Of a DNA stretch of 64,000 nt, positions 27,673 to 38,810 are shown in pieces (within the stretch, counting starts at the first letter, position 1; the number at the start of each line of letters is the position of its first letter). The notes under the pieces were generated by a model, which saw only the letters and a list, made by a program, of their open reading frames with translations, made no database searches and was not told the origin of the DNA. Position numbers and translations under genes: made by a program. This DNA comes from Acaryochloris sp. CRU_2_0 (lineage in GTDB: Bacteria; Cyanobacteriota; Cyanobacteriia; Thermosynechococcales; Thermosynechococcaceae), in assembly GCA_012034865.1 (NCBI GenBank), contig JAAUOM010000004.1, forward strand, positions 1 to 64,000, written 5' to 3'.

Positions 27673-29553
27673 GTGACAGATGCCGTTTTACCCCCGACCT
27701 TATTGAGAGATCGCGATCGCTTAGAAGCCAGACTGCGAGAAATTCCAGCCGAACCCGGTGTCTACTTTATGCGAGACACTAATGATGACATTCTCTACAT
27801 TGGCAAGTCTAAGAAACTCAGAAATCGGGTTCGATCTTATTTCCGCCAAATTCAAGAGCATCCTCCCCGCATTGGGTTGATGGTCCATCAGGTGGTGGAG
27901 ATTGAATTTATTGTCACGGATACAGAAGCCGAAGCCCTGGTATTGGAAGCCAATCTGATTAAACAACATCAGCCTCACTTCAATGTCCTCCTCAAAGACG
28001 ATAAAAAATATCCTTATCTGTGTGTGACTTGGTCACAACTCTATCCCCGCATCTTTATTACCCGCAAACGGCATTTGGGGAATGTCCAAGATAAATACTA
28101 TGGTCCCTACGTGGATGTTTGGCAGTTGCGGCAAACCCTAGCCTTGGTGAAGCGGCTGTTTCCGTTGCGACAACGCCGCAAACCCCTATTTAAGGACCGT
28201 CCCTGCCTCAATTATGAAATTGGCCGTTGTCCGGGAGTCTGCCAAGAACTGATTACGCCAGAAGCTTATCGGCAAACCCTGCAAAAAGTGGTGATGATCT
28301 TTCAAGGACGAACCAGTGAACTGATCGCGACCCTCTCCCGGCAAATGGAGGCCGCCGCAGTTGCCCTGAATTTTGAACTCGCAGCCCGTCTCCGAGACCA
28401 GATTAAAGGTCTGCAAAAATTAGGGATTGATCAAAAAGTAGCTTTGCCCGACGATACAATTTCTCGGGATGCCATTGCCCTAGCTGCCGATGATCATTGT
28501 GCTTGTGTGCAATTGTTTCAGATCCGTTCCGGTCGCCTAGTCGGCAGATTGGGCTTTATGGCGGATGCGCAATCGGGTTCCCCAGGCATGATTTTGCAAT
28601 CTGTCCTCGAAGCCCATTATGGTAGTGCCGAACCCGTGGAATGGCCTACAGAAATCCTGGTGCAAACCGATCTACCAGAGACGGAACTTCTGGCTAGCTA
28701 TTTAAGCGAAGGTAAGGAGCGTAAGGTCAGTATTGTCTGTCCACAACGGCAAACTAAAGCTGATCTCATTGAAATGGTGGAACGGAATGCCCAGTATGAA
28801 CTGGCTCGCACCCAGAAGAGCCGAGATCGCACCACCCAAGCCCTCCAAGACCTAGCCAATCTGCTTGACCTTCCTGACCTGCCCCATCGGATTGAATGTT
28901 ACGACATCTCCCACATTCAAGGAGCCGATGCCGTTGCCTCCAGAGTTGTGTTTATGGATGGACTCCCCGCCAAACAAGACTATCGTCGGTATAAAATTCG
29001 CAATCCTACTGTCAGAGCAGGCCACTCCGACGATTTTGCCAGCCTAGCAGAAGTCTTATCGCGTCGATTTCGCCCGTACCATGAATCCCCAGAACAGCCC
29101 CGCCAAGACACAGCCGACTGGCCTGACCTGGTGGTTATTGATGGTGGCAAAGGGCAATTATCCGCCGTCATGACTGCGCTATTGGGATTAGAAGTCTTAG
29201 AAGATTTGCAAGTGATTAGCCTCGCCAAGCAACGCGAAGAGATTTTTAAACCCGGTGACCGCCAACCCTTACCCACCGATGCGGAACAACCCGGTGTGCA
29301 ATTACTCCGACGATTGCGCGACGAAGCCCATCGGTTTGCCATTAGTTTTCATCGGCAAAAACGCCTGGATCGGATGCGGCGATCGCGCCTTGAAGAGATT
29401 CCCGGTCTAGGACACCACCGCCAAAAACAACTTTTGGCAATCTTTCATTCCATTGACTATATCCGTGCAGCCACTCCAGAACAATTACAGGCTGTTCCCA
29501 CAATTGGCTCCCAATTAGCACAAAAAATCTATGACTACTTTCATCCAGCTTGA
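27673..29553 (+). CDS. uvrC: Excinuclease ABC subunit C
   Basis: A 626-residue nucleotide excision repair nuclease that makes both incisions beside a lesion bound by UvrB. Domains in order: GIY-YIG ([20 protein letters not shown], about 27-50), a cysteine-containing linker ([13 protein letters not shown]), UVR/UvrB-binding (about 215-250), RNase-H-like C-terminal nuclease ([26 protein letters not shown]) and tandem helix-hairpin-helix ([25 protein letters not shown]). GTG start at 27673. Complete. Confidence 0.97.
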   Translation: MTDAVLPPTLLRDRDRLEARLREIPAEPGVYFMRDTNDDILYIGKSKKLRNRVRSYFRQIQEHPPRIGLMVHQVVEIEFIVTDTEAEALVLEANLIKQHQPHFNVLLKDDKKYPYLCVTWSQLYPRIFITRKRHLGNVQDKYYGPYVDVWQLRQTLALVKRLFPLRQRRKPLFKDRPCLNYEIGRCPGVCQELITPEAYRQTLQKVVMIFQGRTSELIATLSRQMEAAAVALNFELAARLRDQIKGLQKLGIDQKVALPDDTISRDAIALAADDHCACVQLFQIRSGRLVGRLGFMADAQSGSPGMILQSVLEAHYGSAEPVEWPTEILVQTDLPETELLASYLSEGKERKVSIVCPQRQTKADLIEMVERNAQYELARTQKSRDRTTQALQDLANLLDLPDLPHRIECYDISHIQGADAVASRVVFMDGLPAKQDYRRYKIRNPTVRAGHSDDFASLAEVLSRRFRPYHESPEQPRQDTADWPDLVVIDGGKGQLSAVMTALLGLEVLEDLQVISLAKQREEIFKPGDRQPLPTDAEQPGVQLLRRLRDEAHRFAISFHRQKRLDRMRRSRLEEIPGLGHHRQKQLLAIFHSIDYIRAATPEQLQAVPTIGSQLAQKIYDYFHPA

Positions 29554-29975
29554 AAAGCAATTGGATTTTCTGCTCTCATCTATTGTCGGGAAATATCTAT
29601 AGATAAATGATGAATTTTCTAGAAAAATACAGACCACTGGGATGATTTAATAAAGATTTGTTTAAAGTCATGGCTTAGAGGATTACTTGTGTCAATCGTT
29701 AGGATCGATCCTCCGGAAAACTTTTTTGAGATGATCCCCAAGGGTTTTAACCTAAAGTACACGAATTAGGATGCCCAAAATTTTTTCCTTTTGAAGCATC
29801 GGGGATCAAGTCTAAAAAACATTAAAATACTTCATCCGCTTCCTGATATCAATGCTATAAAAGAGGGGATCACAACTAGAGAACCATTTTTTTACTGGTT
29901 AAATCATCAATTCTTAATCTTTTTTTAAGCATTCATTGTGGAATCACTCTCGTTCCCTGGAAAAGGAATTTAATT
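29554..29975. other. 420-bp AT-rich intergenic region
   Basis: Between uvrC and the small zinc-ribbon gene. It holds an 8-bp inverted repeat (TGATCCCC 29732-29739, GGGGATCA 29801-29808) with a 61-base gap, and a TATAAA-like box near 29852 that could serve the downstream gene. Nothing firmer is visible. Confidence 0.4.
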
Positions 29976-30170
29976 ATGAGCCGTATAGACAAAATTCGTT
30001 GTCCCAACTGTGGTAGCGCCCATGGAGAGCGCCATTATATTGATAATTTGACTCGTACCCAATGCTTGGCCTGTGACTATCTGATGATCACGGATGTGAT
30101 GAGCGGTGAAGTTGTTGAAGCTTATGCTCCTGGACTCTATATGAGTCAACTGAGTCTTTGTTCATCCTAG
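29976..30170 (+). CDS. Small zinc-ribbon protein
   Basis: A 64-residue protein with two zinc-ligand pairs: CPNC at 9-12 and CLAC at 30-33, the pattern of a one-zinc ribbon. The C-terminal half (VMSGEVVEAYAPGLYMSQL) is conserved-looking but unassigned. AAGGAA lies about 6 bases before the ATG. Function unknown; such ribbons usually bind nucleic acid or protein. It stands alone. Confidence 0.75.
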   Translation: MSRIDKIRCPNCGSAHGERHYIDNLTRTQCLACDYLMITDVMSGEVVEAYAPGLYMSQLSLCSS

Positions 30171-30263
30171 GAACTGGGTAGGGCTAAAAAGGTAATAATC
30201 GAAGGTTGATGAGATCAATGTTTCGACGGCAAGTATCTATGCTTTTTGAGGATCATCCAACAA

Positions 30264-31187
30264 CTAAGGCAACTCCACTGAAGTTGGCTTAGCAATATGG
30301 GGTAGGCCCCACCCTAATTTTTCTCGCAGGATCTTAAAAAACTCTGGAGAGCCAAGGCGAATGAAACGTGCAGCATAGGGAGACTTATGCACACGGATCC
30401 GCTCTCCTAGGGTAATATAGCACCCGGCATTTCCATCTACCTCTAGCACCAATTGTTGGCGGTTGGCAGGAACGACTTCTAGTGGCTCAGTATCTGGGAA
30501 GACTAACGCCCGTGACGCTAAAGAATGGGGACAGATGGGAATAAGCTGCATCGCCGAAACACCAGGGGCAATCACCGGTCCACCAGCAGCTAAGGCATAG
30601 GCAGTTGAACCCGTTGGCGTCGAAACCAATAGCCCGTCTGCGGCAATGTCTACAACGGCATGTTCACCCACTTTGATCTCAAAATGGCAAATTCCCGTTA
30701 AGGGTTCTTTGTGTAAGAGCATCTCATTGAGAGAAAGCGCTTCCCAGAGAACTTTGTCTTCATTAATCACCTGAACGATCAAGGTTGCTCGCTCTTCAAC
30801 CGAGAACTGCTCTTGCAACAGCAGGTCGAACACTTCGTTCAACTGGTTGGCATAGGTTTCCGTCAGAAATCCCATATGCCCGGTATTGACCGTTAGCATA
30901 GGGATATTATAAGGAGCCAGTTGTCGGCAGGCAGACAAGACTGTACCATCACCCCCTAGGACAATGGCAAATTTAACCTCTTCATCAAAACCGGGGGGAA
31001 CTAAATCATCGATGGCAGAGAAGCATACTGGGCTACCAGGGCGAGAATAACCTAAAATGCCACCAATGCCTGTAGCCATGCTCACTTGCCAGCCACAGGA
31101 TTGCAATTTGTCTTTGAGATCGTTTGCTATTCGACAAGCAAATGGCTTGAGGTCGTTGTAAATAATGCCAGCTTTCGCCACGCTCAA
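30264..31187 (-). CDS. nadK: NAD kinase
   Basis: A 307-residue enzyme that phosphorylates NAD to NADP with ATP or polyphosphate. The NAD kinase fingerprint [17 protein letters not shown] and [11 protein letters not shown] (NE motif) are present, as is [20 protein letters not shown]. Cyanobacteria often carry two NAD kinases; which one this is cannot be told from here. It starts 20 bp after ycf39 and is probably cotranscribed. Full length. Confidence 0.95.
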   Translation of the reverse strand: MSVAKAGIIYNDLKPFACRIANDLKDKLQSCGWQVSMATGIGGILGYSRPGSPVCFSAIDDLVPPGFDEEVKFAIVLGGDGTVLSACRQLAPYNIPMLTVNTGHMGFLTETYANQLNEVFDLLLQEQFSVEERATLIVQVINEDKVLWEALSLNEMLLHKEPLTGICHFEIKVGEHAVVDIAADGLLVSTPTGSTAYALAAGGPVIAPGVSAMQLIPICPHSLASRALVFPDTEPLEVVPANRQQLVLEVDGNAGCYITLGERIRVHKSPYAARFIRLGSPEFFKILREKLGWGLPHIAKPTSVELP

Positions 31188-31207
31188 GGTTCAACCTATT
31201 TATAGTC

Positions 31208-32190
31208 TCAAGAGGATCGGGGAGTTTTGAAAGGGCTGCGTTTGCGACCTTGCTTTGTGCTCTCTTCGTATTCGATTTGCTTGAGTTTTTTGAGAATGCG
31301 ATCAAAATATTCTTGCATATAAGCTTCCAAGGTAGTGATCTCATTCTCATTGATGCCAAAAGTTTTGTAAGTTTCGGCCATCGGTACTGTAATCGGGTCT
31401 TTGGCAGTGAGTACTTCGCTGAAGGCTAAGCGATCTGCAATATTCCAACTCCATTGGAAGAATCGAGCCATTTTTGGCCTCCCTTGAGCAGACGCATAGA
31501 CATCCGGGTAACTTTTGCGTCTTGATCCGCGAACTTTTCGCATAACTCCACCAGTTGTTCCGGTGACCAGGTTTGGGGTCCTGCCAAATCATAGGTTTTA
31601 CGTTCTGTTTCGGAATGAGAGAGGGCATTAACGGCAAATTTGGCGATGTCCTGGGTATCCATGTAAGCAGTGGGGCTGGCTTCATCCATCACCCAAACAG
31701 ATTGCTTTTCTAAAATGGGGATGGCATATTGGCCAATTAAACCTTGAAAAAAGCCGCAGGGTCTCAAAATAGTATAATTAAGCCCCGATTCTTGCAAGAA
31801 CAGTTCCGTGCAATGCTTAATATCCATCAGGGGCACTTGTGGGTATTTTTCTGAGCCTAGAATCGATATGAATACATAGCGTTGGATGCCCGCAGCCTTG
31901 GCAGCTTGAATTAAGGCAACTTTGCCCTCCCAGTCCACCTCATGAATGCTAAGGGAGTCCGTTGCTCGCACAGTGGCGGCATCGATCACGACGGTGTTTC
32001 CCTCTAGGGCCAGTTTGAGGGTTGGGGGTTCTCGTAAATCTCCCTTGACGAGGGAAGCCCCCCATTCTCTTAAAAAGGTTGCTGCGCGGGGGGTGCGAAC
32101 TAGGCAGGTTACTTCATGTCCCTCATCTAAGGCGCGACGGACAATTTGCCTGCCAAGGGTTCCAGTAGCACCAATCACTAATAAATTCAT
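31208..32190 (-). CDS. ycf39: Ycf39/HCF244-type photosystem II assembly factor, frameshifted
   Basis: An atypical short-chain dehydrogenase needed in photosystem II reaction-centre assembly and D1 synthesis. The first frame (32190 to ~31472) has the NADP-binding GATGTLGRQIVRRALDEGH, then IDAATVRATDSLSI, LNYTILRPCGFFQGLIGQY and AYMDTQDIAKFAVNAL. The second frame (to 31208) supplies ARFFQWSWNIADRLAFSEVL and TTLEAYMQEYFDRILKKLK. One T added to the five-T run at 31471-31475 joins them into a ~325-residue protein, the usual Ycf39 length. Followed by nadK. Confidence 0.9.
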
Positions 32191-32288
32191 GAGGGATTAA
32201 ATTACAAATCTTAACTTTCGTAATATCTTATCAGAAAGTTGAGATCTGCATAGGCTGATATCTCAAAGGCTGCATTGGTTGGGTTGGC

Positions 32289-33278
32289 TTAAATTCTGGG
32301 TAAGGTGGAGCGGGGGTTGAAGCAACGCAGGCTCGCAAGTTTCTCGTACAATTCACGCTCTGCTGTGCTGAGTTGGGGGGGCGGCGTAATCTGAATTTTG
32401 ACGACGAGATCGCCATGCTCCCCTTTGGGGCGAGGCCAACCCTTGCCTCGTAAGCGCAGGGCTTGTCCAGATTTGGTGCCAACCGGGATGTTCATACTGA
32501 CGGTGCCTGTGGGGGTAGGCACATCAATTTTGGCTCCTAAGACGGCTTCATCCGGTGTAATGGGGACTTCGCACAGGAGGTTGTCTTTGTCAAATTTGAA
32601 GAAGGGGTGGGGGTCTAGTTTGACGTTAAGATACAGGTCGCCTCGCGCTTGGGTGAGGGGATTAAGTTGGCCTTTGCCCTTAACCCGAATGCGACTGTCT
32701 GGTTTGGCTCCGGCGGGGATTCGCACCGTAATGGTTTCGCTGCCGCCAATAGTTAGCCGTTTTTCTGCGCCGTGTAAGGCTTCGGTGAAGGTCAATCTTA
32801 ATTCAGCTTCAGAATCTGTGGCCATGCCGGGTGAGTTGAAACCTGGAAAATTTTCAAATCCGCTAAAACCAGGAGAACTGGAGGTGCTGGTTCGGTAGGA
32901 ATAACTGCGTTCGGTACGGGGTGAGGCTCCTGTTCCAAATCCCCCTGAAAACCGACCCAACAATTCATTGATAAAGTCGTCAAAGCTGCCATACTGGCCA
33001 AAGTCGAAATCGGCTCCGCCTGCGCTGGCTTGGGCACCCCCAACTTGGTGCCAATATTGGCCAAACTGATCGTACTTGCGGCGTTTGTCTGGATCAGAAA
33101 GCACCTCGTAGGCTTCACTAATTTCCTTAAACTTGGCTTCGGCGGTTCTATCGCCGGGATTCATATCTGGATGATATTGGCGGGCTAATTTCCGAAAAAC
33201 CCGTTTCACTTCAGCTTCACCTGCGGATTTGCTGACTCCGAGAATGTTGTAATAGTCTTTGAAATCCGTGGAAGGCAT
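32289..33278 (-). CDS. DnaJ-class co-chaperone (CbpA-like)
   Basis: A 329-residue type II J-domain protein. The J domain (about 8-70) contains the HPD motif in QYHPDMNPG and stimulates DnaK-type Hsp70 ATPase. A Gly/Phe/Ser-rich linker follows (about 80-150). Two beta-sandwich substrate-binding domains end the protein (ADSRIRVKGKGQLNP, LGAKIDVPTPTGTV, LRLRGKGWP). There is no Cys-rich zinc domain, so it resembles CbpA rather than DnaJ. It stands alone, divergent from nothing closely. Confidence 0.92.
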   Translation of the reverse strand: MPSTDFKDYYNILGVSKSAGEAEVKRVFRKLARQYHPDMNPGDRTAEAKFKEISEAYEVLSDPDKRRKYDQFGQYWHQVGGAQASAGGADFDFGQYGSFDDFINELLGRFSGGFGTGASPRTERSYSYRTSTSSSPGFSGFENFPGFNSPGMATDSEAELRLTFTEALHGAEKRLTIGGSETITVRIPAGAKPDSRIRVKGKGQLNPLTQARGDLYLNVKLDPHPFFKFDKDNLLCEVPITPDEAVLGAKIDVPTPTGTVSMNIPVGTKSGQALRLRGKGWPRPKGEHGDLVVKIQITPPPQLSTAERELYEKLASLRCFNPRSTLPRI

Positions 33279-33534
33279 TGATTCAGTCTCCTAAATTGCG
33301 ATCGCTAAAGAATTCACAAAAAAGTAGGGAAAATAAAGATACACGCAGCAGTATAGTCTCACCCTAACAAGATTCCTCGCCCTATTGGTTCGGTTTTTGC
33401 TAATACTGGCTTGCATATATCCGTACCCAGGCTGTAATTGGAGAGGATCAAGGGGGTCGGCAACTTCACCAATGGCTTTGCCCAAGAACGGTTTCTGTCA
33501 AGAAGTTTCTGTCTAGAATACGGAGGGCTTTACC

Positions 33535-34431
33535 CTAGGCAAGCATGCCTAGCCCTAGGAGCAAACCACTGACAAAATGGAAGGCCACCGCGATAAATTT
33601 GCAATTTTGGACTTCTTCCGGTTGATTATAAAATTTCATTACATGTTGGCACAGATGAATGGCGATGGGAAGACTGGTAAGAGCTAACAGTGCGCCAGCA
33701 GAGAACAGTCTCAGTCGGACAAAGATGAATATTAAACCGAGGGCAATACCACATATCCACGGCAGTAAGCGCGCCCCCCGTTCAGTCCCCAGACGGACAA
33801 TGGGGGATTGCTTGCCCGCTGCGCGATCATCTTCGACTTGGTGGAAGTGAGAACAGAACAAGATCAAACTGGTGGTCAGGCCAATAATCACGGATGCGGC
33901 CAGACTATGGCTAGACCAGGATTGAGTTTGACTATAGTAGGCCGCGGAGACAGCCAATGGCCCAAAGGTGAAAAAACAGATAATTTCGCCTAAGCCTTGA
34001 TAGCCGAGACGAAAGGGAGGGCCTTGGTAGGTATAGCCCAGCAAACAACTCAATACAACCAGTGTGAGGACGGTGATATCCTGTTGCCACCAAGAAATAG
34101 CAGCAATGCCTAAGCAGCCGAGTCCCAGTAACCCATTGGCTAGCCAGAAGATCAGGGATTTTTTGCCAGTGAGGTTGACCAGGGAATGGGGTTTATTGAC
34201 ATCGATGCCTGTATCGGCATCAAAGACATCATTGGTGAGATTCAACCAAGCCACGATGACTATGGCTGCACTTAAGAACAGCAGAAAAATGGGCCAATGC
34301 AAGTGCTGTTGATCGGACCAGGCGATCGCAGAGCCAACCCAGATGGGAATCACTGCCACGCTGTACATGGGGGGCTTGAGGGCGGCGAACCATAGTTTGG
34401 AGTTGGAGACGGGTAGAGACTGGGGGGTCAT
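33535..34431 (-). CDS. menA: 2-carboxy-1,4-naphthoquinone phytyltransferase
   Basis: A 298-residue membrane prenyltransferase of the UbiA family. In cyanobacteria it attaches the phytyl chain in phylloquinone (photosystem I acceptor A1) synthesis. The first Asp-rich motif is LTNDVFDADTGID (about 66-78), the second QVEDDRAAGK. About eight membrane helices. It is transcribed divergently from menF with 233 bp between, so the pathway genes share a control region. Confidence 0.92.
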   Translation of the reverse strand: MTPQSLPVSNSKLWFAALKPPMYSVAVIPIWVGSAIAWSDQQHLHWPIFLLFLSAAIVIVAWLNLTNDVFDADTGIDVNKPHSLVNLTGKKSLIFWLANGLLGLGCLGIAAISWWQQDITVLTLVVLSCLLGYTYQGPPFRLGYQGLGEIICFFTFGPLAVSAAYYSQTQSWSSHSLAASVIIGLTTSLILFCSHFHQVEDDRAAGKQSPIVRLGTERGARLLPWICGIALGLIFIFVRLRLFSAGALLALTSLPIAIHLCQHVMKFYNQPEEVQNCKFIAVAFHFVSGLLLGLGMLA

Positions 34432-34664
34432 GGAGCAAGTGGTTGGGTTGCAGTGATCATCCTTATTTAGAGTACAGGATTAACCCTCCCTCAGCATTCT
34501 GTGAAAAAGCGAGAGGTAAACCACACTGGATGCCCCTTTCAATGGTTAGATGGAATAAAGTAAGAGTCTTGTGGTTGAGCGGTGGCATGACACAGCAGGA
34601 CTTGGAACTTTAACATTGGAGGTAACCTGCACTCCCTGCGATCCACCTTGCTATCTTCGATTTC

Positions 34665-36080
34665 ATGACAGTAACTTCCTCTTCTACCCATCTATTTCAG
34701 GACCGCAGGTCACTCCATGAGTTTCTCGCTTCCTGTCGTACCATTGCTATTGATAAGGAACATGCCCAGATTATCAGTCTCTCTTTAGAGATTCCCAAGC
34801 TGGACCCCCTAGCAGCCCTGAGCCTCTTACAACAGCCTGATCAGCCTTATTTTTATTGGGAAAAACAGTCTCAAGGGACTGCGATCGCAGCCACGGAACC
34901 CCTTGTGCATTTACAGATAGATGGGCCGCAACGGTTTACCCAGGCTCAACATTTTATTTGTACGTCTTTGGTGGATACGGTCTCCTCCGGCGCGCTGCAT
35001 CTGCCGTTTACGGGTCCTCACTTCTTTTGTAGTTTTACCTTTTTTGATCACACCCGCGCCGAATCGCGCTTATTTCCGGCGGCCTCGGTGTTTTTACCCC
35101 GTTGGCAAGTCGCCTGCAATCAAGAGCAAGCCGTACTGGTGGCCAATGTGGTCGTGGATGCAGAGACGCCCTTAGAACAAGTGTCTCAGGAGATTTGGCA
35201 ACAGTGGCAGTTACTGCAAACCCCTAGACGCTGTCCGGTGCTGAGATCGCAAACCACTAACTTTGCCTATCCCCTGTTGACGAACTCCAATGCTTTTACC
35301 ACAGCCGTAACGGAGACCTTAGACAACATCCAGGCTGAAGCGTTGCAAAAGCTCGTGCTGGCACATACCCTGGATGTCAAAACCCCGCAACCGTTGGATC
35401 TGTGCCATGCCTTGGGAACCCTCAGGGATCGCTATCCAGAATGCTATGTTTTTGCCATCAGTAATGGGCGGGGTCAAAGCTTTATTGGCGCGAGTCCAGA
35501 GCGATTGATCGAACTGCGCGATCGCCACTTAGTCACGGATGCCTTAGCGGGTTCTGCCCCACGCGGCCATTCCCATTCTGATGATCAAGCCTTAGGGAAT
35601 CAACTGCTGGGCAGTCAAAAAGATGGACATGAGCATCGGGTTGTTTTGGACTTTATTCGCGATCGCCTCTGGGAATTAGGCATTACACCTCAGGTAGCCT
35701 CTTTGCCCCATCTGCTGCAATTACCCAATATTCAACATCTACGCACCCTGATCACCGCAGAAGTTCCCCATCATTTGCACCTCTTAGAAATTTTGGCTGC
35801 TCTGCATCCAACACCCGCAGTAGCGGGGATGCCGCGGGACGTCGCCCAACAGCAGATTCACCGCCACGAAACCTTTGAACGCCATCTCTATGCAGCCCCC
35901 CTAGGCTGGATTGATCATCAGGGGAATGGCGAGTTCACCGTGGGAATTCGTTCCGCCTTGATTAATGGTTCTCAAGCTCGTCTCTATGCTGGTGCTGGGA
36001 TTGTAGCTGGGTCAGATCCTCAACGAGAATTGGCAGAAATTCAGCTTAAACTCCATACATTGCTGGATGCTTTAATGTGA
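34665..36080 (+). CDS. menF: Isochorismate synthase
   Basis: A 471-residue chorismate-utilising enzyme that opens the phylloquinone pathway by making isochorismate. The chorismate-binding domain is C-terminal: LVLAHTLDVKTPQ, FIGASPERLIELR, DALAGSAPRGHSH, HPTPAVAGMPR, and YAGAGIVAGSDPQREL near the end. The N-terminal ~200 residues are the variable part seen in cyanobacterial MenF. ATG 34665 is the only nearby start. A toxin-antitoxin pair separates it from menD. Confidence 0.94.
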   Translation: MTVTSSSTHLFQDRRSLHEFLASCRTIAIDKEHAQIISLSLEIPKLDPLAALSLLQQPDQPYFYWEKQSQGTAIAATEPLVHLQIDGPQRFTQAQHFICTSLVDTVSSGALHLPFTGPHFFCSFTFFDHTRAESRLFPAASVFLPRWQVACNQEQAVLVANVVVDAETPLEQVSQEIWQQWQLLQTPRRCPVLRSQTTNFAYPLLTNSNAFTTAVTETLDNIQAEALQKLVLAHTLDVKTPQPLDLCHALGTLRDRYPECYVFAISNGRGQSFIGASPERLIELRDRHLVTDALAGSAPRGHSHSDDQALGNQLLGSQKDGHEHRVVLDFIRDRLWELGITPQVASLPHLLQLPNIQHLRTLITAEVPHHLHLLEILAALHPTPAVAGMPRDVAQQQIHRHETFERHLYAAPLGWIDHQGNGEFTVGIRSALINGSQARLYAGAGIVAGSDPQRELAEIQLKLHTLLDALM

Positions 36081-36148
36081 TCGTTAAGACTACACACACT
36101 CTCTTGCATGTCCTTATGTATTTTGAATGAGCTGCGAATTACAAGGAA

Positions 36149-36424
36149 ATGGAGTTTGAATGGAACCCACAGAAATCCACTAAAAACTTTCAGAAACATC
36201 ATGTCTCGTTCAAAGAGGCCGCGACTGTCTTTCAAGATGCGTTGTCAGTGACCTTTCCCGATCCAGACCACTCCATTGGCGAAAGTCGCTACGTTATTAT
36301 CGGATTATCTTGCTACGGTCAGTTATTGGTCGTAGCTCACGCAGAGCGGGGTGATCGCATCCGCATCATCAGTGCTCGCAAGACAACGTCTAAGGAGCAA
36401 AGGTTCTATGAAGAAGGAAATTGA
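36149..36424 (+). CDS. BrnT-family toxin
   Basis: A 91-residue protein beginning FEWNPQKSTKNFQKHHVSF, the classic BrnT start (WDxxKxxxNxxKHxVxF). It continues ATVFQDALSVTFPDPDHS and ends [20 protein letters not shown]. BrnT is a RelE-like ribonuclease toxin. The downstream gene overlaps its end by 17 bp in another frame and should encode the antitoxin. The pair lies between menF and menD in the same orientation. Confidence 0.88.
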   Translation: MEFEWNPQKSTKNFQKHHVSFKEAATVFQDALSVTFPDPDHSIGESRYVIIGLSCYGQLLVVAHAERGDRIRIISARKTTSKEQRFYEEGN

Positions 36425-36629
36425 AACCGATTTAGAGGATGATTTACGCCCCGAGTATAATTTTTCCCAGATGTCAGGCGGTGTCAGAGGAAAATATGCT
36501 GAGCGGTGTCAGTCTGGAACGAATTTAGTTCTATTAGAGCCAGATGTAGCCCAAGCATTTCCCACTGAGCAGGCAGTTAACGAGGCATTGCGCCTTTTAA
36601 TACAAGTTGCCCAGCGCCAGTGTGGTTAA
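36408..36629 (+). CDS. Antitoxin partner of BrnT-type toxin
   Basis: A 73-residue acidic protein ([19 protein letters not shown]). Its ATG at 36408 lies inside the last codons of the toxin gene, the usual BrnTA arrangement. It contains [19 protein letters not shown], a segment I know from small antitoxin-like proteins paired with BrnT in cyanobacteria, and an [14 protein letters not shown] helix near the end. No obvious ribbon-helix-helix. Antitoxin role is inferred from position. Confidence 0.75.
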   Translation: MKKEIETDLEDDLRPEYNFSQMSGGVRGKYAERCQSGTNLVLLEPDVAQAFPTEQAVNEALRLLIQVAQRQCG

Positions 36630-36660
36630 CCTTAAAAATGTGTTCCACCTCCACGACCCC

Positions 36661-38459
36661 ATGCCCATTGATTTTAGGAATATAAATACGCTGTGGTCGT
36701 CAATTTTGGTGGAAACCCTAAATTGTTTAGGGTTAAAAACGGCAATCATTTGTCCAGGATCGCGATCTGGACCACTGGCGGTTGCTTTTGCCCAACATCC
36801 TCAGATTGAGGCGATTCCGGTGTTGGATGAGCGTTCGGCGGCCTTTTTTGGCTTGGGCATCGCCCGTCGTTCGGGTTTGCCCGTTGTCCTGGTTTGTACC
36901 TCTGGGACGGCGGGGGCCAATTTTTATCCCGCAGTCATTGAGGCCGAGGCTAGCCGAGTCCCTTTGTTAATTTTGACTGCTGATCGCCCTCCTGAACTTC
37001 GCCATTGTCATGCGGGTCAAGCCATTGATCAACTTAAGCTATACGGACACTACCCTCGCTGGCAGGTGGAATTAGCCCTACCAAGTTCTCAACCCCAGCA
37101 ATGGGCCTATCTACGACAAACGATGGTTCATGCTTGGGGGCGATCGCAATGGCCGATAGCAGGGCCAGTCCATCTCAATGTGCCCTTGCGCGATCCCTTA
37201 GCCCCTGTTCTGGATCCTCAGATTGAACCACTCGCCGCAACCTTTGACGCCATTGATTTTTTGCAGGGGTTCAACCCTGTCAACCCCTGCGGACAAGTCT
37301 ACCCCTGCAAACCCTAAAGTCATTATTGCAGCAGTGGCAGCAGTGCGATCGCGGCCTAATTATTGCTGGACCCGCCCAATCCCATGAGCCAGAGCGCTAT
37401 TGTATTGCCGTTGCCCAACTCGCCCAAACCCTCGACTGGCCAGTTCTCGCTGAGGGTCTTTCCCCCCTGCGCAATTGGTCAGATTGCAATCCCTACCTGA
37501 TTAGCACTTACGACTTACTGCTACGCAACCCACAGCTCACCACCCAATTGCAGCCACAACAAGTCATTTGTTTAGGGGAATTACCCACCAGTAAAGAACT
37601 GCGAACCTGGCTAAGTCATGGACAACCTCAAACTTGGATTATCCACCCTACAGACCACAACCTAGATCCCCTTCATGGTCATACCCTTCACCTGCGCCTG
37701 ACCCTTGAGGACTTAGTCTCGCAGTTAAACGATGAATCGCTAATTTTACAGGGAAAAAGAGCCAGAATCACGGACAAGGGCGCAAAAATATCGACATTCT
37801 CCTCTTATATTGCCTCTTGGTTAACAACCGATCAAAACGCACGGAGTCTGATCAACACTGCCATGCAAGATCAACCTCAACTCCTAGAAAGTAAGGTGGC
37901 TTGGCTGTTATCTCACGCCTTGCCCATAGGTACCCCCCTCTTTATCGCCAATAGTATGCCTGTTCGAGATGTAGAGTATTTCTGGCAACCAGGGACTTTG
38001 CGGATCCAACCGTATTTTAATCGAGGGGCTAATGGTATTGATGGCACTTTATCGACAGCCCTAGGGATTTCTCACCAACAGCAAAGCAGCGTACTGCTCA
38101 CAGGGGACTTAGCGTTATTGCACGATACCAACGGTTTTTTGTTACGCCGCCATTGGCAAGGACATTTGACAATTATTATCTTAAACAACAACGGTGGGGG
38201 TATTTTTCAGATGTTACCCATCGCGGGGTTTGATCCCCCTTTATCTACCTATTTTCTAATGCCTCAGGACATTAATTTTGAGCAACTGGCAGCAACTTAC
38301 GGCATTAGCTGGGAAAAGGTGAGTTCATGGACACAGCTCAGCGAATCTCTCAATCCTTTGCCAGATCAAGGAATACGGATTTTAGAAATCAACTGCAATT
38401 GCCAGAATGATACGCAATGGAGGACAATATTCTTTAGGCAATTTGCAGATGTCTACTAA
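36661..38459 (+). CDS. menD: SEPHCHC synthase MenD, frameshifted
   Basis: Thiamine-diphosphate enzyme that adds a 2-oxoglutarate-derived group to isochorismate in phylloquinone synthesis. I start at ATG 36661 ([12 protein letters not shown]). The first frame has the [17 protein letters not shown] and [19 protein letters not shown] motifs of MenD. The second frame, open from before 37326, has [16 protein letters not shown] and [15 protein letters not shown]. One C added to the four-C run at 37284-37287 joins them and continues through [15 protein letters not shown]. Whole protein about 600 residues, as expected. Confidence 0.9.
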
Positions 38460-38810
38460 TTGAGATAATTTTCTCTGGATTACTATATTTTCCTCCATAT
38501 TCTATGGATGCTAAAGTAAGATTCGATACAGCTTCTGTCTTCATTATGCAGACCCTATAGCAGGTCTATAGGATTCATGAACTTACCCTTTGGAGGATAC
38601 CGTCACATTAGTCATCCGAAATATTTGTATTTTTAATTAGCTTAAATTGTTCTGCGTCTGTCTAAGTCTTGGAATCATATGGGAACACTAACGGGGGACT
38701 CCAACACTCTCAAGACATCCCAGAGACAATAGACATCCTAGGGTTGAACTTTGGTTGTCTATTTTGAAAGATATGGGTTGTCTGTTTAAAGATATTGCAG
38801 TACTACTAAA
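38460..38810. other. Upstream region of the chemosensory operon with direct repeats
   Basis: No gene seen. Close to the operon start are two ~20-bp direct repeats beginning GGTTGTCT at 38753 and 38776 and each reaching AAAGATAT. Their position just upstream of ATG 38811 suits a regulator site, but none is known to me. Confidence 0.45.

Noticed and set aside
29732-29808. TGATCCCC/GGGGATCA inverted repeat as a small RNA or terminator
   Set aside because: The 61-base gap and short arms give weak support, and no T tract follows.
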